Positions 1 to 7,459 are shown, numbered from the stretch's first letter. The stretch is DNA of 64,000 bases from Candidatus Nanoarchaeia archaeon (GCA_028717785.1 JAQUND010000007.1:1-64000); one strand, 5' to 3'. Notes: generated from the letters alone by a model not told the origin. A program made the numbers and translations.

Positions 1-8
1 ATACTCAA

Positions 9-42
9 AAGGCAACCTAATAATTATCTATGGTTGCCTTTT
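9..42. terminator. Rho-independent terminator
   Basis: The arms AAGGCAACC (9-17) and GGTTGCCTT (32-40) pair perfectly over 9 bp and are followed by TTTTG. The left arm is preceded by an A-run, so it could also stop leftward transcription. Confidence 0.75.
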
Positions 43-75
43 GTTCATTGCCCTGTATACCTTAGGAGTAAAACC

Positions 76-378
76 ATGACGCACACATACACCCTTGCAG
101 ATTTTGAAACGCTCAAAGAAATTTTAGCACGAAATCAGCAAAGCATAGCAATTCGAAAAGCTTTCGGCGCTCTTAACCTTATACTGTCACATCCCCCAAT
201 TTCGCCCGACAGTATCAAAAAATATGTTTTTTTTGACGATTGTCCCGAATACACGGGCTCAGGGTTCAACAGCGGACTGCTCACCACAAACTACTCAACT
301 TTAAGTAAAATAGACCTTTGCAAAACTGGGCACCTCGGCAAAGCAATCATTCTATGGCGGCTAACCATAAAAAAATAA
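76..378 (+). CDS. Hypothetical protein, 100 aa
   Basis: Unrecognised protein. I chose the ATG at 76 because it follows a good ribosome-binding site (TTAGGAG, 8 nt upstream); an in-frame upstream ATG at 34 has none and lies inside the preceding terminator. The N-terminal half is predicted helical and Lys/Leu-rich. No motif or membrane segment is visible. It is one of only two plus-strand genes left of the 0.6-7.1 kb minus-strand operon. Confidence 0.7.
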   Translation: MTHTYTLADFETLKEILARNQQSIAIRKAFGALNLILSHPPISPDSIKKYVFFDDCPEYTGSGFNSGLLTTNYSTLSKIDLCKTGHLGKAIILWRLTIKK

Positions 379-453
379 AACACCATAATTACCTATGTGC
401 CCGTACCTACTCGAACTGATTCAAAAGCCTATTAATTGTAGTATATTAATCTT

Positions 454-582
454 ATGTTACAAACTATTTTATGGATTATAGGCATTGCTGCATTCTTGAG
501 CATAATCATAACAAACATATCAGATAGAATCAATGGCCGCATTGACACAAGCGTAGATGAAAACAACACATGGTACTGGTAA
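454..582 (+). CDS. Possible single-pass membrane peptide, 42 aa
   Basis: The short ORF starts MLQTILWIIGIAAFLSIII, a hydrophobic stretch of about 19 residues, and ends in an Asn/Trp-rich polar tail (NNTWYW). No convincing ribosome-binding site precedes it. Its stop directly abuts the converging methyltransferase gene, so it fills the gap exactly. Plausible phage small membrane protein, low certainty. Confidence 0.4.
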   Translation: MLQTILWIIGIAAFLSIIITNISDRINGRIDTSVDENNTWYW

Positions 583-1080
583 CTATGCTATACCATGGAA
601 ATTTATATGCGGGTGCTTTATGCCTATTATACTTGTCTGCCACTCTACATTAGGAAACGGACAATGTGCTAACTCACTCGGCTTTGCTTGTACCACAGTT
701 TTAAAACCAGCACAACACAAATAATCTCTCAATCTATCTATGTTCATAAGTACCTTATGGGTACCCACTGCTATAATAATTCGCTCAGCTTCCTCAATCT
801 TCATACCAAAACATTTTGTATAATCTGGTACTGTAGCAACTAGAACACCATAATCCTTCAATATAGTAAAAATATCGATTACAATTTGTTTGCCTACATG
901 CACATCAAAATGCTCAAAAAAATGCCCGGCATACACAAAATCAACGCTGTTCTTTTCAAACTTGCTTGTCAATTTCGTACAATCTAATAACAAATCAGGC
1001 TTCATTGCTGCGTCATTGTCTACATTTACCATACCAGCAATATGTATGTCATGGCAACCTATATTTAAAGCTAGAGCCAC
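583..1080 (-). CDS. Class I SAM-dependent methyltransferase-like protein
   Basis: 165 aa. The order of motifs fits the Methyltransf_11 type of Rossmann methyltransferase: a short glycine motif LNIGCHD (residues 5-11) in place of the usual GxGxG, an acidic strand NVDND (19-23), HFFEHF (53-58) in the position of the post-motif-III helix, and LKDYGVLVATVPD (74-86) matching the L-x-P-G-G-x-L strand. It is shorter than cellular relatives (usually over 200 aa) and lacks any substrate-recognition insert, so the substrate cannot be named. It is the last gene of the leftward operon that starts near 7076. Confidence 0.8.
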   Translation of the reverse strand: MALALNIGCHDIHIAGMVNVDNDAAMKPDLLLDCTKLTSKFEKNSVDFVYAGHFFEHFDVHVGKQIVIDIFTILKDYGVLVATVPDYTKCFGMKIEEAERIIIAVGTHKVLMNIDRLRDYLCCAGFKTVVQAKPSELAHCPFPNVEWQTSIIGIKHPHINFHGIA

Positions 1081-1092
1081 ATTTTCTCCTGT

Positions 1093-1398
1093 TCAAAAAG
1101 GTGCTCGGTCGTCTTCGTCTTCATCAATTTCAATCGGATTAAATTCTTGCACATAGTACTCAAGTCCAAGTTGTTCTACTGTCGTAAGTCTAGTTGTATC
1201 ACCTACAGCTTCTATTGCGCCAGAATGAGTAACAGCAAACAACATGAAACCTTTTGAACCCAACATTATTTCATTGGCTCTCATTCTCAATTCTTCATCA
1301 GGGCTCTTCTGCTTCTCCAACATGCTCACCTCACAATCGAAACAAAAAACCTTACTTGACGGTATCGCTCTACCACGCTTGCCACAAATTCTTGCCAT
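1093..1398 (-). CDS. Hypothetical acidic-tailed protein
   Basis: 101 aa. A CFDC pair near residue 20 may be half of a metal site. The C-terminus is very acidic (EIDEDEDD). No family recognised. It sits between the zinc-ribbon gene upstream and the methyltransferase downstream, 12 nt before the latter. Confidence 0.7.
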   Translation of the reverse strand: MARICGKRGRAIPSSKVFCFDCEVSMLEKQKSPDEELRMRANEIMLGSKGFMLFAVTHSGAIEAVGDTTRLTTVEQLGLEYYVQEFNPIEIDEDEDDRAPF

Positions 1399-1405
1399 TT
1401 AACAC

Positions 1406-1831
1406 TCACTGTATAAAACGAAATTTTAACTTGTCAATTGTTTTCGAGTTCTTTTTTCTCAACAACAAATCTGCTTCTTTATTCGGCAACATATATTCAG
1501 CATGTCCCTCTTTATTACCACACAACCGACATACATACTTGTTTTTGTCTGTGAACGGACTTGTCATATTCTCGCTGGTTAAATTCCTGCTGTCAGCACA
1601 ACGCTTGCACAATATAAAACGTTTAGTTTTTGTGTTCATGAGTGCTTCAAATACGCTTTTCCTCAACTTAAGCACGCCCATCTTGCCCCTTACTTGAATT
1701 ACACTCATACATATAGGGCACAGATAAGAAGCAGCACTCTCCATAAGTTTATCATCAGGGAAAAACTCCTGCATACAAGCTTCACATATGCCTACATTTA
1801 TTTCAGTATCATTAAATGTATCCAACCACAT
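1406..1831 (-). CDS. Multi-CxxC zinc-ribbon protein with C-terminal KLKFRFIQ tag
   Basis: 141 aa. Start set at the ATG at 1831, which follows AGAGAGGGA; the open frame extends 12 codons upstream but without a ribosome site. Eight cysteines form four CxxC knuckles (CEAC, CPIC, CKRC, CRLC), enough for two treble-clef or ribbon zinc sites. The last residues KLKFRFIQ resemble the ends of several neighbouring genes. A perfect GC-only hairpin (TGCGCGC/GCGCGCA, 1851-1866) lies in the leader just upstream of the ribosome site. Function unknown; nucleic-acid binding is an inference from the knuckles. Confidence 0.8.
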   Translation of the reverse strand: MWLDTFNDTEINVGICEACMQEFFPDDKLMESAASYLCPICMSVIQVRGKMGVLKLRKSVFEALMNTKTKRFILCKRCADSRNLTSENMTSPFTDKNKYVCRLCGNKEGHAEYMLPNKEADLLLRKKNSKTIDKLKFRFIQ

Positions 1832-1895
1832 GACTACTAATCCCTCTCTGTGCGCGCTTGCGCGCAATCTATAATAAAAATAAAATCAATGCAAA

Positions 1896-2207
1896 TTAGC
1901 TCTTACCTGCATCTTCACTTGCTGGCTGCTCTTTTTCGCACTTGCACTCACTACCTGCTAATTGCTCTTGCATATCGAGCAATGCATCTACACCCACATG
2001 CAACACGACTCTATTTGCATACTTTTCGTCATAATGATGCTCAGCTACACTAAGCAACCAAGGATATGTCGCCACAATACGCATAAGAGCTATCATTTCT
2101 GGCGTCTCTTCTTTGCTCAAATCTCCCTGGCCCAAATCAAGTATACGCTCTAAAGCAGCCTGGGACACACCACTCTTTGCAAAATTCTCCACTATCTCTT
2201 TTACCAT
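1896..2207 (-). CDS. Hypothetical protein with C-terminal CKC
   Basis: 103 aa, largely helical. An N-terminal segment (KSGVSQAALERILDLGQGDLSK, described here in two parts: KSGVSQAALERIL then DLGQGDLSK) reads like a lambda-repressor-type helix-turn-helix in which a helix, a turn and a recognition helix follow each other. The tail is acidic with CKC. Could be a small DNA-binding protein; family not identified. Confidence 0.7.
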   Translation of the reverse strand: MVKEIVENFAKSGVSQAALERILDLGQGDLSKEETPEMIALMRIVATYPWLLSVAEHHYDEKYANRVVLHVGVDALLDMQEQLAGSECKCEKEQPASEDAGKS

Positions 2208-2210
2208 ACT

Positions 2211-2489
2211 TCACTCCTGTGCTAAAAATTTAAACTTTACATTTATTTTTGGGTCACCTATTTTTCCACTTTTAAACTTTATGTTCTGCTTATTCTGCTT
2301 GTCTACCTGCGACTCCACTTGTTGCGGCTCAATTGCATTAATAAAAGTAGCTTTTGTAACTATCAAACCAGTATTCTTAGTAATTGCATTAATCACATTA
2401 GCTATACTTGTATTTGCAACGCTACTATGTTCACCTGTCATTTCATACTCCCATGTACAAAAACCATCATTTACACGCACAGTCCACAT
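2211..2489 (-). CDS. Hypothetical protein with C-terminal KFKFLAQE tag
   Basis: 92 aa. The first residues (WTVRVNDGFCTWEY) look like a beta-rich start. The C-terminus INVKFKFLAQE is close to that of the genes at 3099 and 5247. It is 3 nt downstream of its upstream neighbour and so is in the same operon. No known domain. Confidence 0.75.
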   Translation of the reverse strand: MWTVRVNDGFCTWEYEMTGEHSSVANTSIANVINAITKNTGLIVTKATFINAIEPQQVESQVDKQNKQNIKFKSGKIGDPKINVKFKFLAQE

Positions 2490-2492
2490 AAC

Positions 2493-3086
2493 TCACCCAA
2501 ACACAAATGCAAACTTAGGCTTTGGCTCGGGTCTATCGTCAAATACAAAACGATACTGAGCATCACAACAAGATTCACAAACCTCATAAAGTCCACAACA
2601 ATTACACGGATTCGTATTCACCTCGCTTGTTGTTATATAATTCCAAGGTATCGACTGTCCACCACTTGAAGGCTTTGTCGCTGGCGGCTTTGTAATTACA
2701 TCATAGTATCGATGGATATCATTACTTATATCACCCAAATCGCGGTTTTTTAATGTAACCAATGTTTCATCAACTAACCATTTAAACTTATTCTTAGTCA
2801 CATCGCTCGTAGCCACCAATGTATCCATTGTCACCTTGGGCACTAACCTAAACGTCCGGCTCGTGCTGTCCCACTCGATTATACTATTACGCACCCGGTA
2901 CAACTCATACCCGCGCTTTAACCAAACCGGCAAACTAAAATTAGCATAGGTTATACCAGTGCTTTTCCCAAACATAAGTTTCCTACGGCTTGTCTGCTGC
3001 GGGTCAGCTAACAAGTTTGCTCTTATAGTCGCCAATCCATCATTGCTCTCTAACCGTATACTCTTACGCTCACCAAGCCGTGCCAT
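2493..3086 (-). CDS. Hypothetical protein with CxxC cluster and KFAFVFG end
   Basis: 197 aa. The middle (FKWLVDETLVTLKNRDLGD) is helical; near residues 160-180 a Cys-rich segment reads CNCCGLYEVCESCC, probably a zinc site. The C-terminus PKPKFAFVFG is a divergent version of the tag seen on neighbours. An internal FKW also occurs. Function unknown. Confidence 0.75.
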   Translation of the reverse strand: MARLGERKSIRLESNDGLATIRANLLADPQQTSRRKLMFGKSTGITYANFSLPVWLKRGYELYRVRNSIIEWDSTSRTFRLVPKVTMDTLVATSDVTKNKFKWLVDETLVTLKNRDLGDISNDIHRYYDVITKPPATKPSSGGQSIPWNYITTSEVNTNPCNCCGLYEVCESCCDAQYRFVFDDRPEPKPKFAFVFG

Positions 3087-3098
3087 TTGTCAAACTTT

Positions 3099-3497
3099 CT
3101 ATTCTGCCAGCCACTTAAACTTCATTTTAGGCTGCTCTTTCACTTGCACTCTATCTCCATCATCTTCTCTCACCAACTCAAACCTACCTATATCATCGGG
3201 CCTTGCTCTATACTCTAACACCCAACGCACATGCAACAACTTATAATTGATACTAAAATCAGAACAAGCTTCCTTAAAGCCCCATGTCTTCAAAATAAAA
3301 TAATTATAGCCCTCTCTAACAAACCTAACCAACAAAACATTTCGATTCTGGTACCTGCACAACACACGGTCCTTATTTTCATTCTGCCTTGGGTTACTCT
3401 GTATACAACTTATTACGTCCTCATAATACATTTCGACGTCAAGATCTTTTGCCACACACAGATTCGGCTTTGGGCGCCACAAATCATCTATGGTCAT
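3099..3497 (-). CDS. Hypothetical protein, MTIDD family, KMKFKWLAE tag
   Basis: 132 aa. Begins MTIDD, followed by a helical segment, a strand-rich middle (LLVRFVREGYNYFILK), the block HVRWVLEY, and the tag MKFKWLAE. The gene at 3663-4076 is a paralogue with the same start, the same HVRW block and a related tail, so this is the intact member of a two-gene family. Its start overlaps the stop of 3494-3673 (ATGA). Confidence 0.8.
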   Translation of the reverse strand: MTIDDLWRPKPNLCVAKDLDVEMYYEDVISCIQSNPRQNENKDRVLCRYQNRNVLLVRFVREGYNYFILKTWGFKEACSDFSINYKLLHVRWVLEYRARPDDIGRFELVREDDGDRVQVKEQPKMKFKWLAE

Positions 3498-3673
3498 TTT
3501 TGCTCTTTCAATGCTTTCTCAACTATATACTCAGTCAATATAACTACTCTACGTTCAAGCCACTCAACATAACTTATATGCGGTGCTGTCTGCTGGTGGT
3601 ACTGCCGCAAACCTGCACTATCACCACACTTACAAGCCTCGCTCAAAGCACTTATCACTTCCTCAGTTTTCAT
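3494..3673 (-). CDS. Small hypothetical protein, 59 aa
   Basis: Starts MKTEEVISALSEACKCGDS and ends in a long helix (LEERR-like, then VEKALKEQK). Start and stop both overlap neighbours, the stop as ATGA with the 3497 start, a typical coupled phage arrangement. It contains a single CKC. No family recognised. Confidence 0.7.
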   Translation of the reverse strand: MKTEEVISALSEACKCGDSAGLRQYHQQTAPHISYVEWLERRVVILTEYIVEKALKEQK

Positions 3674-4076
3674 TAACTATAAACCTCAATTTATTTTTTT
3701 CAATTTGCTGCTTTTGTACCCTTTTCTCTGCTTTCACAAACTCAAACCTGCCACCAAAAAACCATTTTCAGTCTTTTCAAACAACCAGCGCACATGTATA
3801 TTGCTATCATCCTCGTCTAAACAAGGGCGCAACACAAAAACGCTTTTCTAAAAACTTCTTCAACCTTACACGGCGTGTTGATTCTGTCTCAGGCCAACAC
3901 ATTACAATATGCTTATCACCTATCTGTGTTGGGTTCTGCTTTATATTATCAAGCAACTCCTGTCTAAATGCATCAACGTCAAGCCGTATTTCCTTCTTTT
4001 CAGGCTGCCTTACCCTGCGTCTACGTAGCTGCACATACGGTATCGCACTGTAATATTCGCCATCATCTATCGTCAT
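3663..4076 (-). pseudogene. Frameshifted paralogue of the 3099 gene
   Basis: The uninterrupted frame starts MTIDDGEYY and aligns with the 3099-3497 product for about 80 residues, then ends early in APLFRRG. The expected continuation (RPCLDEDDSNIHVRWLFEKT) lies in the next frame after an A5 run at 3836-3840, and a second shift at the A6 run 3756-3761 returns to a frame reading RFEFVKAEKRVQKQQIEKN and ending KLRFIVNEN, matching the paralogue's tail. The two shifts compensate. This is either a pair of homopolymer sequencing errors, a decayed gene, or slippage; conservation of the rest favours the first. Confidence 0.75.
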
Positions 4077-4278
4077 ATAACCCCTGTAACTCTGCTTGGT
4101 ATTTTTTTATTACACTACGGGCCCTTGCTCCAGGCTTTTTCGACTCGTCAAAATCTTTAATAAACTCACCACACGGCAAATCAGGAAAAAAACCTATAGC
4201 AAAATAAGTATCAGGGTCAGCATAAAAACAAAGTGCTTCTATCAGCTCCTTCATCATTTCGCTATTGTCAGCACTCAT
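4063..4278 (-). CDS. Conserved small phage protein, 71 aa
   Basis: Contains the block LCFYADPDTYFAIGFFPD followed by PCGEF and a basic helix ending in GLYDDR. I recognise this as a type of small protein that recurs in early regions of tailed phages, without assigned function. It overlaps its neighbours on both sides (ATGA at 4275-4278). Confidence 0.75.
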   Translation of the reverse strand: MSADNSEMMKELIEALCFYADPDTYFAIGFFPDLPCGEFIKDFDESKKPGARARSVIKKYQAELQGLYDDR

Positions 4279-4433
4279 TTGCTATCCTTCTTTGCAAGTG
4301 CTCCTATCACTATCAACCCGCCACACACAAGCACGCACGCAAACATAACAAATGCTTTTATCACCCACCCCTTACTCCCAAATAGCTTACCCACTCTGTC
4401 AGCAAACTTTTCAATACCATCAAGCACATCCAT
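4275..4433 (-). CDS. Single-pass membrane protein, 52 aa
   Basis: An amphipathic N-terminus (MDVLDGIEKFADRVGKLFG) precedes one hydrophobic segment (FVMFACVLVCGGLIVIGAL) and a short KKDSK tail. Positive residues at the end suggest the C-terminus faces the cytoplasm. Stop overlaps the next start as ATGA. Confidence 0.7.
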   Translation of the reverse strand: MDVLDGIEKFADRVGKLFGSKGWVIKAFVMFACVLVCGGLIVIGALAKKDSK

Positions 4434-4632
4434 TTTTTAACTCCCTTTTTATTTTTTTCAATACAGTTTCAATCAACAACATACTTACTGTTACTCCACG
4501 CTGTTTAGCAGCACTATATATTGTCTTAAATTCTTGCTCAGTTACACGCACACGTATTACTTTACTTTTTACCTCTTCTGGTACAGCTATTCTTGTTGCC
4601 GGTTTACGTCTTGCTAGTTTACGTATATTCAT
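4420..4632 (-). CDS. Ribbon-helix-helix (Arc/MetJ-type) DNA-binding protein
   Basis: 70 aa. The ATG at 4632 overlaps the preceding stop (ATGA) and is preferred over the longer open frame. A basic tail (RKLARRKPATR) is followed by a strand KVIRVRVTEQEF, then two helices (KTIYSAAKQRG and SMLLIETVLKKIKR), the RHH order. Such proteins act as dimeric repressors or nicking-complex accessory factors. The target is unknown. Confidence 0.7.
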   Translation of the reverse strand: MNIRKLARRKPATRIAVPEEVKSKVIRVRVTEQEFKTIYSAAKQRGVTVSMLLIETVLKKIKRELKNGCA

Positions 4633-5246
4633 ATAGGTATCGCTGTCGGCACTGGTGCAGGTAATACGGGCGGTGGGCCTATTAAACACCAACACACCAC
4701 GTTCATATCGTCACGCAAAAACCAATTTTCAACATGCATAAACCAGCAACACTTATCCACACTCCCATTACGCTCTAACACCCTGCGCTCTAAAACCATA
4801 TAATACCGGTTATAAGCTTGCCCTACCATAACAAGCACGGGCACACCGAGCTCTGGCCATGTTATCGGGTTATCACAGTCATACCACACCCACTGCCACG
4901 GCTCCACATCCTTAAACTCTTTTATGCGCTCTAACAAACCTACAAACCGTGTCAACTGGCTACGATGTAGAGCAGCTAACTTGTTTACTAAATCCTGTAC
5001 GTACTGCTTACGGTTATCGTCTTGCTTCTTCTCATCATACATATCCTTAAACACAAACTTGAACCGTCCAGCAGCACTTGGCCTTGGTTTTTCAACTACC
5101 GTTTTATTAATCTGTGTTCTATCCAACTTAAAAAAAACCAAGCTGCTCAAACCAGCACACTTTATACAACTAAAATTTTGTTGCCAGTGTGAAACCCTCT
5201 CATTATCATCTCTATGCACACAATACTTACAACGTTCACTCAACAT
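4629..5246 (-). CDS. Zinc-knuckle protein with DUF551-like C-terminal half
   Basis: 205 aa. N-terminal CKYC and CIKC pairs (residues 6-33) form a probable zinc site. The C-terminal half, with PITWPELGVPVLVM, later RYYMVLERRV, and VVCWCLIGPPP, follows the W..LPE.G..VLV ... WMPLPEPP outline of DUF551, a family frequent in phages. An internal RFKFVFKD resembles the tag that is C-terminal on neighbours. No biochemical function is known for DUF551. Confidence 0.7.
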   Translation of the reverse strand: MLSERCKYCVHRDDNERVSHWQQNFSCIKCAGLSSLVFFKLDRTQINKTVVEKPRPSAAGRFKFVFKDMYDEKKQDDNRKQYVQDLVNKLAALHRSQLTRFVGLLERIKEFKDVEPWQWVWYDCDNPITWPELGVPVLVMVGQAYNRYYMVLERRVLERNGSVDKCCWFMHVENWFLRDDMNVVCWCLIGPPPVLPAPVPTAIPI

Positions 5247-5525
5247 TTATTTTGCTATCCACTTAAATTTCAAACGCTTATCGGGCAAATAAACATCTCT
5301 ACCACCTATATCCCTATCACAACCCTGACAACACACGCCCTGTCCTGCTATCACGCCTATAATACTATTTTCAAAACTGCTCTCTAATCCAGCTTTACGG
5401 GCACAATCTTCGCAAAACAACACATACTGCCCACCCTGTAATCTATCATTCATCAGTCTGGCTAACCCAGGTATCAAACTAATGCTCACCACTACGTCAT
5501 CTGCTTTTCTTGTTATCACGCACAC
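5247..5525 (-). CDS. Zinc-ribbon protein, GTG start, KRLKFKWIAK tag
   Basis: 92 aa. GTG start at 5525 placed after AGGGGATGAGCT. Two CxxC pairs (CEDC and CQGC) about 30 residues apart could chelate one zinc. The C-terminus LKFKWIAK is one of the clearest copies of the tag shared in this operon (compare MKFKWLAE at 3099). Confidence 0.75.
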   Translation of the reverse strand: MCVITRKADDVVVSISLIPGLARLMNDRLQGGQYVLFCEDCARKAGLESSFENSIIGVIAGQGVCCQGCDRDIGGRDVYLPDKRLKFKWIAK

Positions 5526-5528
5526 AGC

Positions 5529-5684
5529 TCATCCCCTTACCTCTTGCTTAGGGTCAACACCAGCCTTACATTTGTCGCACACGCTCCACACCACCGGCTT
5601 ATTTGCATTCAAACACCGGCACTGGCTTATCACCTTACCACATGCCTTACACTTTACTATGCTATGCCCGCAACCAAACTGCAT
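5529..5684 (-). CDS. Small zinc-ribbon protein, 51 aa
   Basis: Cysteines in the pattern CKAC...CRC...CDKC with a central W, a compact phage zinc-ribbon type. AAGGAG lies 8 nt before the ATG. It sits directly upstream of the GTG-start zinc-ribbon gene. Probably nucleic-acid or protein binding; not assigned. Confidence 0.75.
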   Translation of the reverse strand: MQFGCGHSIVKCKACGKVISQCRCLNANKPVVWSVCDKCKAGVDPKQEVRG

Positions 5685-5693
5685 AAAAACTCC

Positions 5694-5888
5694 TTATTTA
5701 AAATGTGTGCTATGTGCTCGCCGCTTCCGTTTCTGCTGGCGTAACTCATACTCCATTATGCGTTTATATTCGTCAAGCGTATACCTAATATCAGTACTCA
5801 AATAAGGCGCCCCCGGCACGGTAATATGGCATATTGCACAATCACTTAAAACTGTCCACATTCTAATTGGTTCACTACTCTTTCCCAA
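5694..5888 (-). CDS. Small basic-tailed protein with CAIC knuckle
   Basis: 64 aa if the TTG at 5888 is used (GAGGGAGCAGG lies before it); an ATG at 5861 would give 55 aa. A single CAIC pair and HSTHF near the end could supply a metal site. The C-terminus is strongly basic (RQQKRKRRAH). Start choice uncertain. Confidence 0.55.
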   Translation of the reverse strand: MGKSSEPIRMWTVLSDCAICHITVPGAPYLSTDIRYTLDEYKRIMEYELRQQKRKRRAHSTHFK

Positions 5889-5930
5889 CTACCTGCTCCC
5901 TCAACTCTGGGTTATCATACATATTACCCA

Positions 5931-6051
5931 CTACTTCAAGCTGCTTACTATGGTTATATCTATTGGTATACTATTTTTACCACAACTACAACAAAAACCA
6001 CACTCTATACTCTACTACATAAAACTCAGGGTTATGGCCAGCAGCTTGCAC
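5931..6051 (-). pseudogene. Frameshifted small CxC protein
   Basis: From a GTG at 6051 the frame reads QAAGHNPEFYVVEYRVWF and then stops. Skipping one base in the A5 run at 5993-5997 (T5 on the coding strand) continues as CCSCGKNSIPIDITIVSSLK to a TAG at 5931. The joined product (about 40 aa) is protein-like throughout, including a CCSC metal knuckle. An alternative reading with three in-frame TAG codons exists but gives a less protein-like N-terminus. Similar single-base problems occur at 3836 and 3756. Confidence 0.5.
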
Positions 6052-6054
6052 TAT

Positions 6055-6195
6055 TTAAACCTGCGCATATCCACCCTCCTCCTTCATACGCACCATAGCG
6101 TAATTTGTCAAGTCAAGCTTATCTACAAGCTTATCAACGGCATGCTCTGTATAGTGCAAATCAACTACAAATAATAACGCTTCAAGCTCTCCCAC
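6055..6195 (-). CDS. Small hypothetical protein, 46 aa, GTG start
   Basis: GTG start preceded by GAGGAGGAG. Acidic helical protein (GELEALLFVV, then EHAVDKLVDKLDLTNYAM) ending KEEGGYAQV. Unrecognised. Confidence 0.6.
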   Translation of the reverse strand: MGELEALLFVVDLHYTEHAVDKLVDKLDLTNYAMVRMKEEGGYAQV

Positions 6196-6241
6196 ATAAC
6201 TCCTCCTCACGGCTCATACCCAACTATCTATATATCACCCT

Positions 6242-6358
6242 CTATGCACCCTGCTCACGGGTATCATCACCAGTACGCTCGTTTTCATTATGTGTTGCGT
6301 CTGCTAACCGCAATAACTCAGCCCAACGGGCCCTAACCCTTGCAGCCGGGTCGCTCAC
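6242..6358 (-). CDS. Possible small protein or displaced C-terminus of the 6333 gene
   Basis: 38 aa from a GTG with no good ribosome site. Reads SDPAARVRARWAELLRLADA followed by an acidic tail. It overlaps the end of the 6333-7076 gene by 26 nt in another frame, so it may be that protein's real C-terminus separated by an indel, as seen elsewhere in this operon. Confidence 0.4.
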   Translation of the reverse strand: MSDPAARVRARWAELLRLADATHNENERTGDDTREQGA

Positions 6359-7076
6359 CAACGGGTGTGCCACTACAACGGGCTTTGTATGCACACACCC
6401 CCGGCTGCTCTATATGCTGTCCCATTACTGGCTGCTCAGGCTTGGGCTGCTGCTCTATACACTCATTTACCACCCAACCCATACGCCTATTAACCTTAGG
6501 GCCCTGCTCCACTAACTGCTTATTCTTAACCACGTCAAAACTTACCTGCACCTCCACCGGCCTACCACCAAAATAATCAGCATAACTAACGTCACCTATT
6601 GCAACAGGCTCAACTATATCCCCAAAACCAGTACCACGTAATGTAGGCTCATACCAAACGTCATTATTACGGTTATCCCACAACCCTCCCACGCCAGTCA
6701 CACCCTGCATACCTGTAACACCTACAGCTCTACTACCCACATGCCCATACAAGGGCTCCAAACCAGCTGCTTCCCTAACCACCACCGGCGCCTCCCACCA
6801 CGTACAACCACGCCCCACACTACCATCCCGCACCAAATGCACCCCAGCCACATTCAAACTCACGCCCAACTCAACACACCGGTCATAATCATCACAACCC
6901 AACATCGCCGTCCAACCAACCCTATTCATACGCACAAACGCCCGCTCTACCAACTCACACTCAAGCCTACGCTTTATAACTACAACTTCCCTCCACCTAC
7001 TAACTCGATCTACCTCCCTACACCACACCCACCACGCCCGCAACCAACCAACACGAAACTCCCTACGCTCAAACAT
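6333..7076 (-). CDS. Hypothetical protein, first gene of the leftward operon
   Basis: 247 aa. I start it at the ATG at 7076 (MFERREFRV) after a G-rich site; the frame is open 45 codons further upstream, but that stretch is Phe/Cys-rich, AT-rich and lacks a ribosome site. N-terminal part is Trp/Arg-rich; the middle has Gly/Val repeats (GVTGMQGVTGVGG) and WYEPTLRGTGFGD. Coding-strand composition is extremely G-rich and C-poor. No family recognised. Confidence 0.6.
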   Translation of the reverse strand: MFERREFRVGWLRAWWVWCREVDRVSRWREVVVIKRRLECELVERAFVRMNRVGWTAMLGCDDYDRCVELGVSLNVAGVHLVRDGSVGRGCTWWEAPVVVREAAGLEPLYGHVGSRAVGVTGMQGVTGVGGLWDNRNNDVWYEPTLRGTGFGDIVEPVAIGDVSYADYFGGRPVEVQVSFDVVKNKQLVEQGPKVNRRMGWVVNECIEQQPKPEQPVMGQHIEQPGVCAYKARCSGTPVGERPGCKG

Positions 7077-7459
7077 ACAAAACCCCCCATTCAACAACAA
7101 GAAATTATAAACTATAAAAACATGGCAATCTAAAAAAAAACACACGACATCCAAACAAACAAAAAAGGAAACAACAAACTCACTACAAAACATGGTAGAA
7201 CAACTATACAAGACCTAAAACGGCTTTAAACAGCTTAAAGAACGAGAGCAGCTAAACAGAACCCGCTAAGAGAACAGCTTGAGCAGCTATGCTGAACGGC
7301 TATAAGACTGAACAGCTATAAGAAACTAGGGCCCTGTTTTTGCTGTTCAGTTCCTATAACCCTATAAACGTGTTCTAGAACGCATAATGTATATGAGAAT
7401 TGCAAGCGCGTATATGCGCATTCAAGTGCACTGGTAAATAGTTATGCAAGTTTGCTCGG
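7077..7459. other. Divergent intergenic region with skew switch
   Basis: No gene is supported here. Leftward genes start at 7076 and rightward genes at 7460 or later. The plus strand is nearly G-free on the left side (6.7-7.1 kb) and G-rich on the right (7.44-8.6 kb). It contains the repeat cluster described separately, the palindromes GTTCTAGAAC (7372-7381) and a GCGCGTATATGCGC-type dyad near 7410, and A-rich tracts. Candidate replication origin or bidirectional control region. Confidence 0.5.
7221..7322 (+). repeat. Short direct repeats, CAGCTNNAAG type
   Basis: Eight imperfect copies of C(A/G)GCT followed by an AT-rich tail start near 7221, 7231, 7249, 7264, 7275, 7284, 7298 and 7313. The best pair is CGGCTATAAG and CAGCTATAAG, both after GAA. 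Spacing is 9-18 bp. They look iteron-like but are not evenly spaced, so an initiator-binding role is only a hypothesis. Confidence 0.5.

Noticed and set aside
3583..4053. 156-codon plus-strand ORF
   Set aside because: Antisense to the frameshifted MTIDD paralogue, whose amino-acid similarity to 3099-3497 fixes the minus strand as coding.
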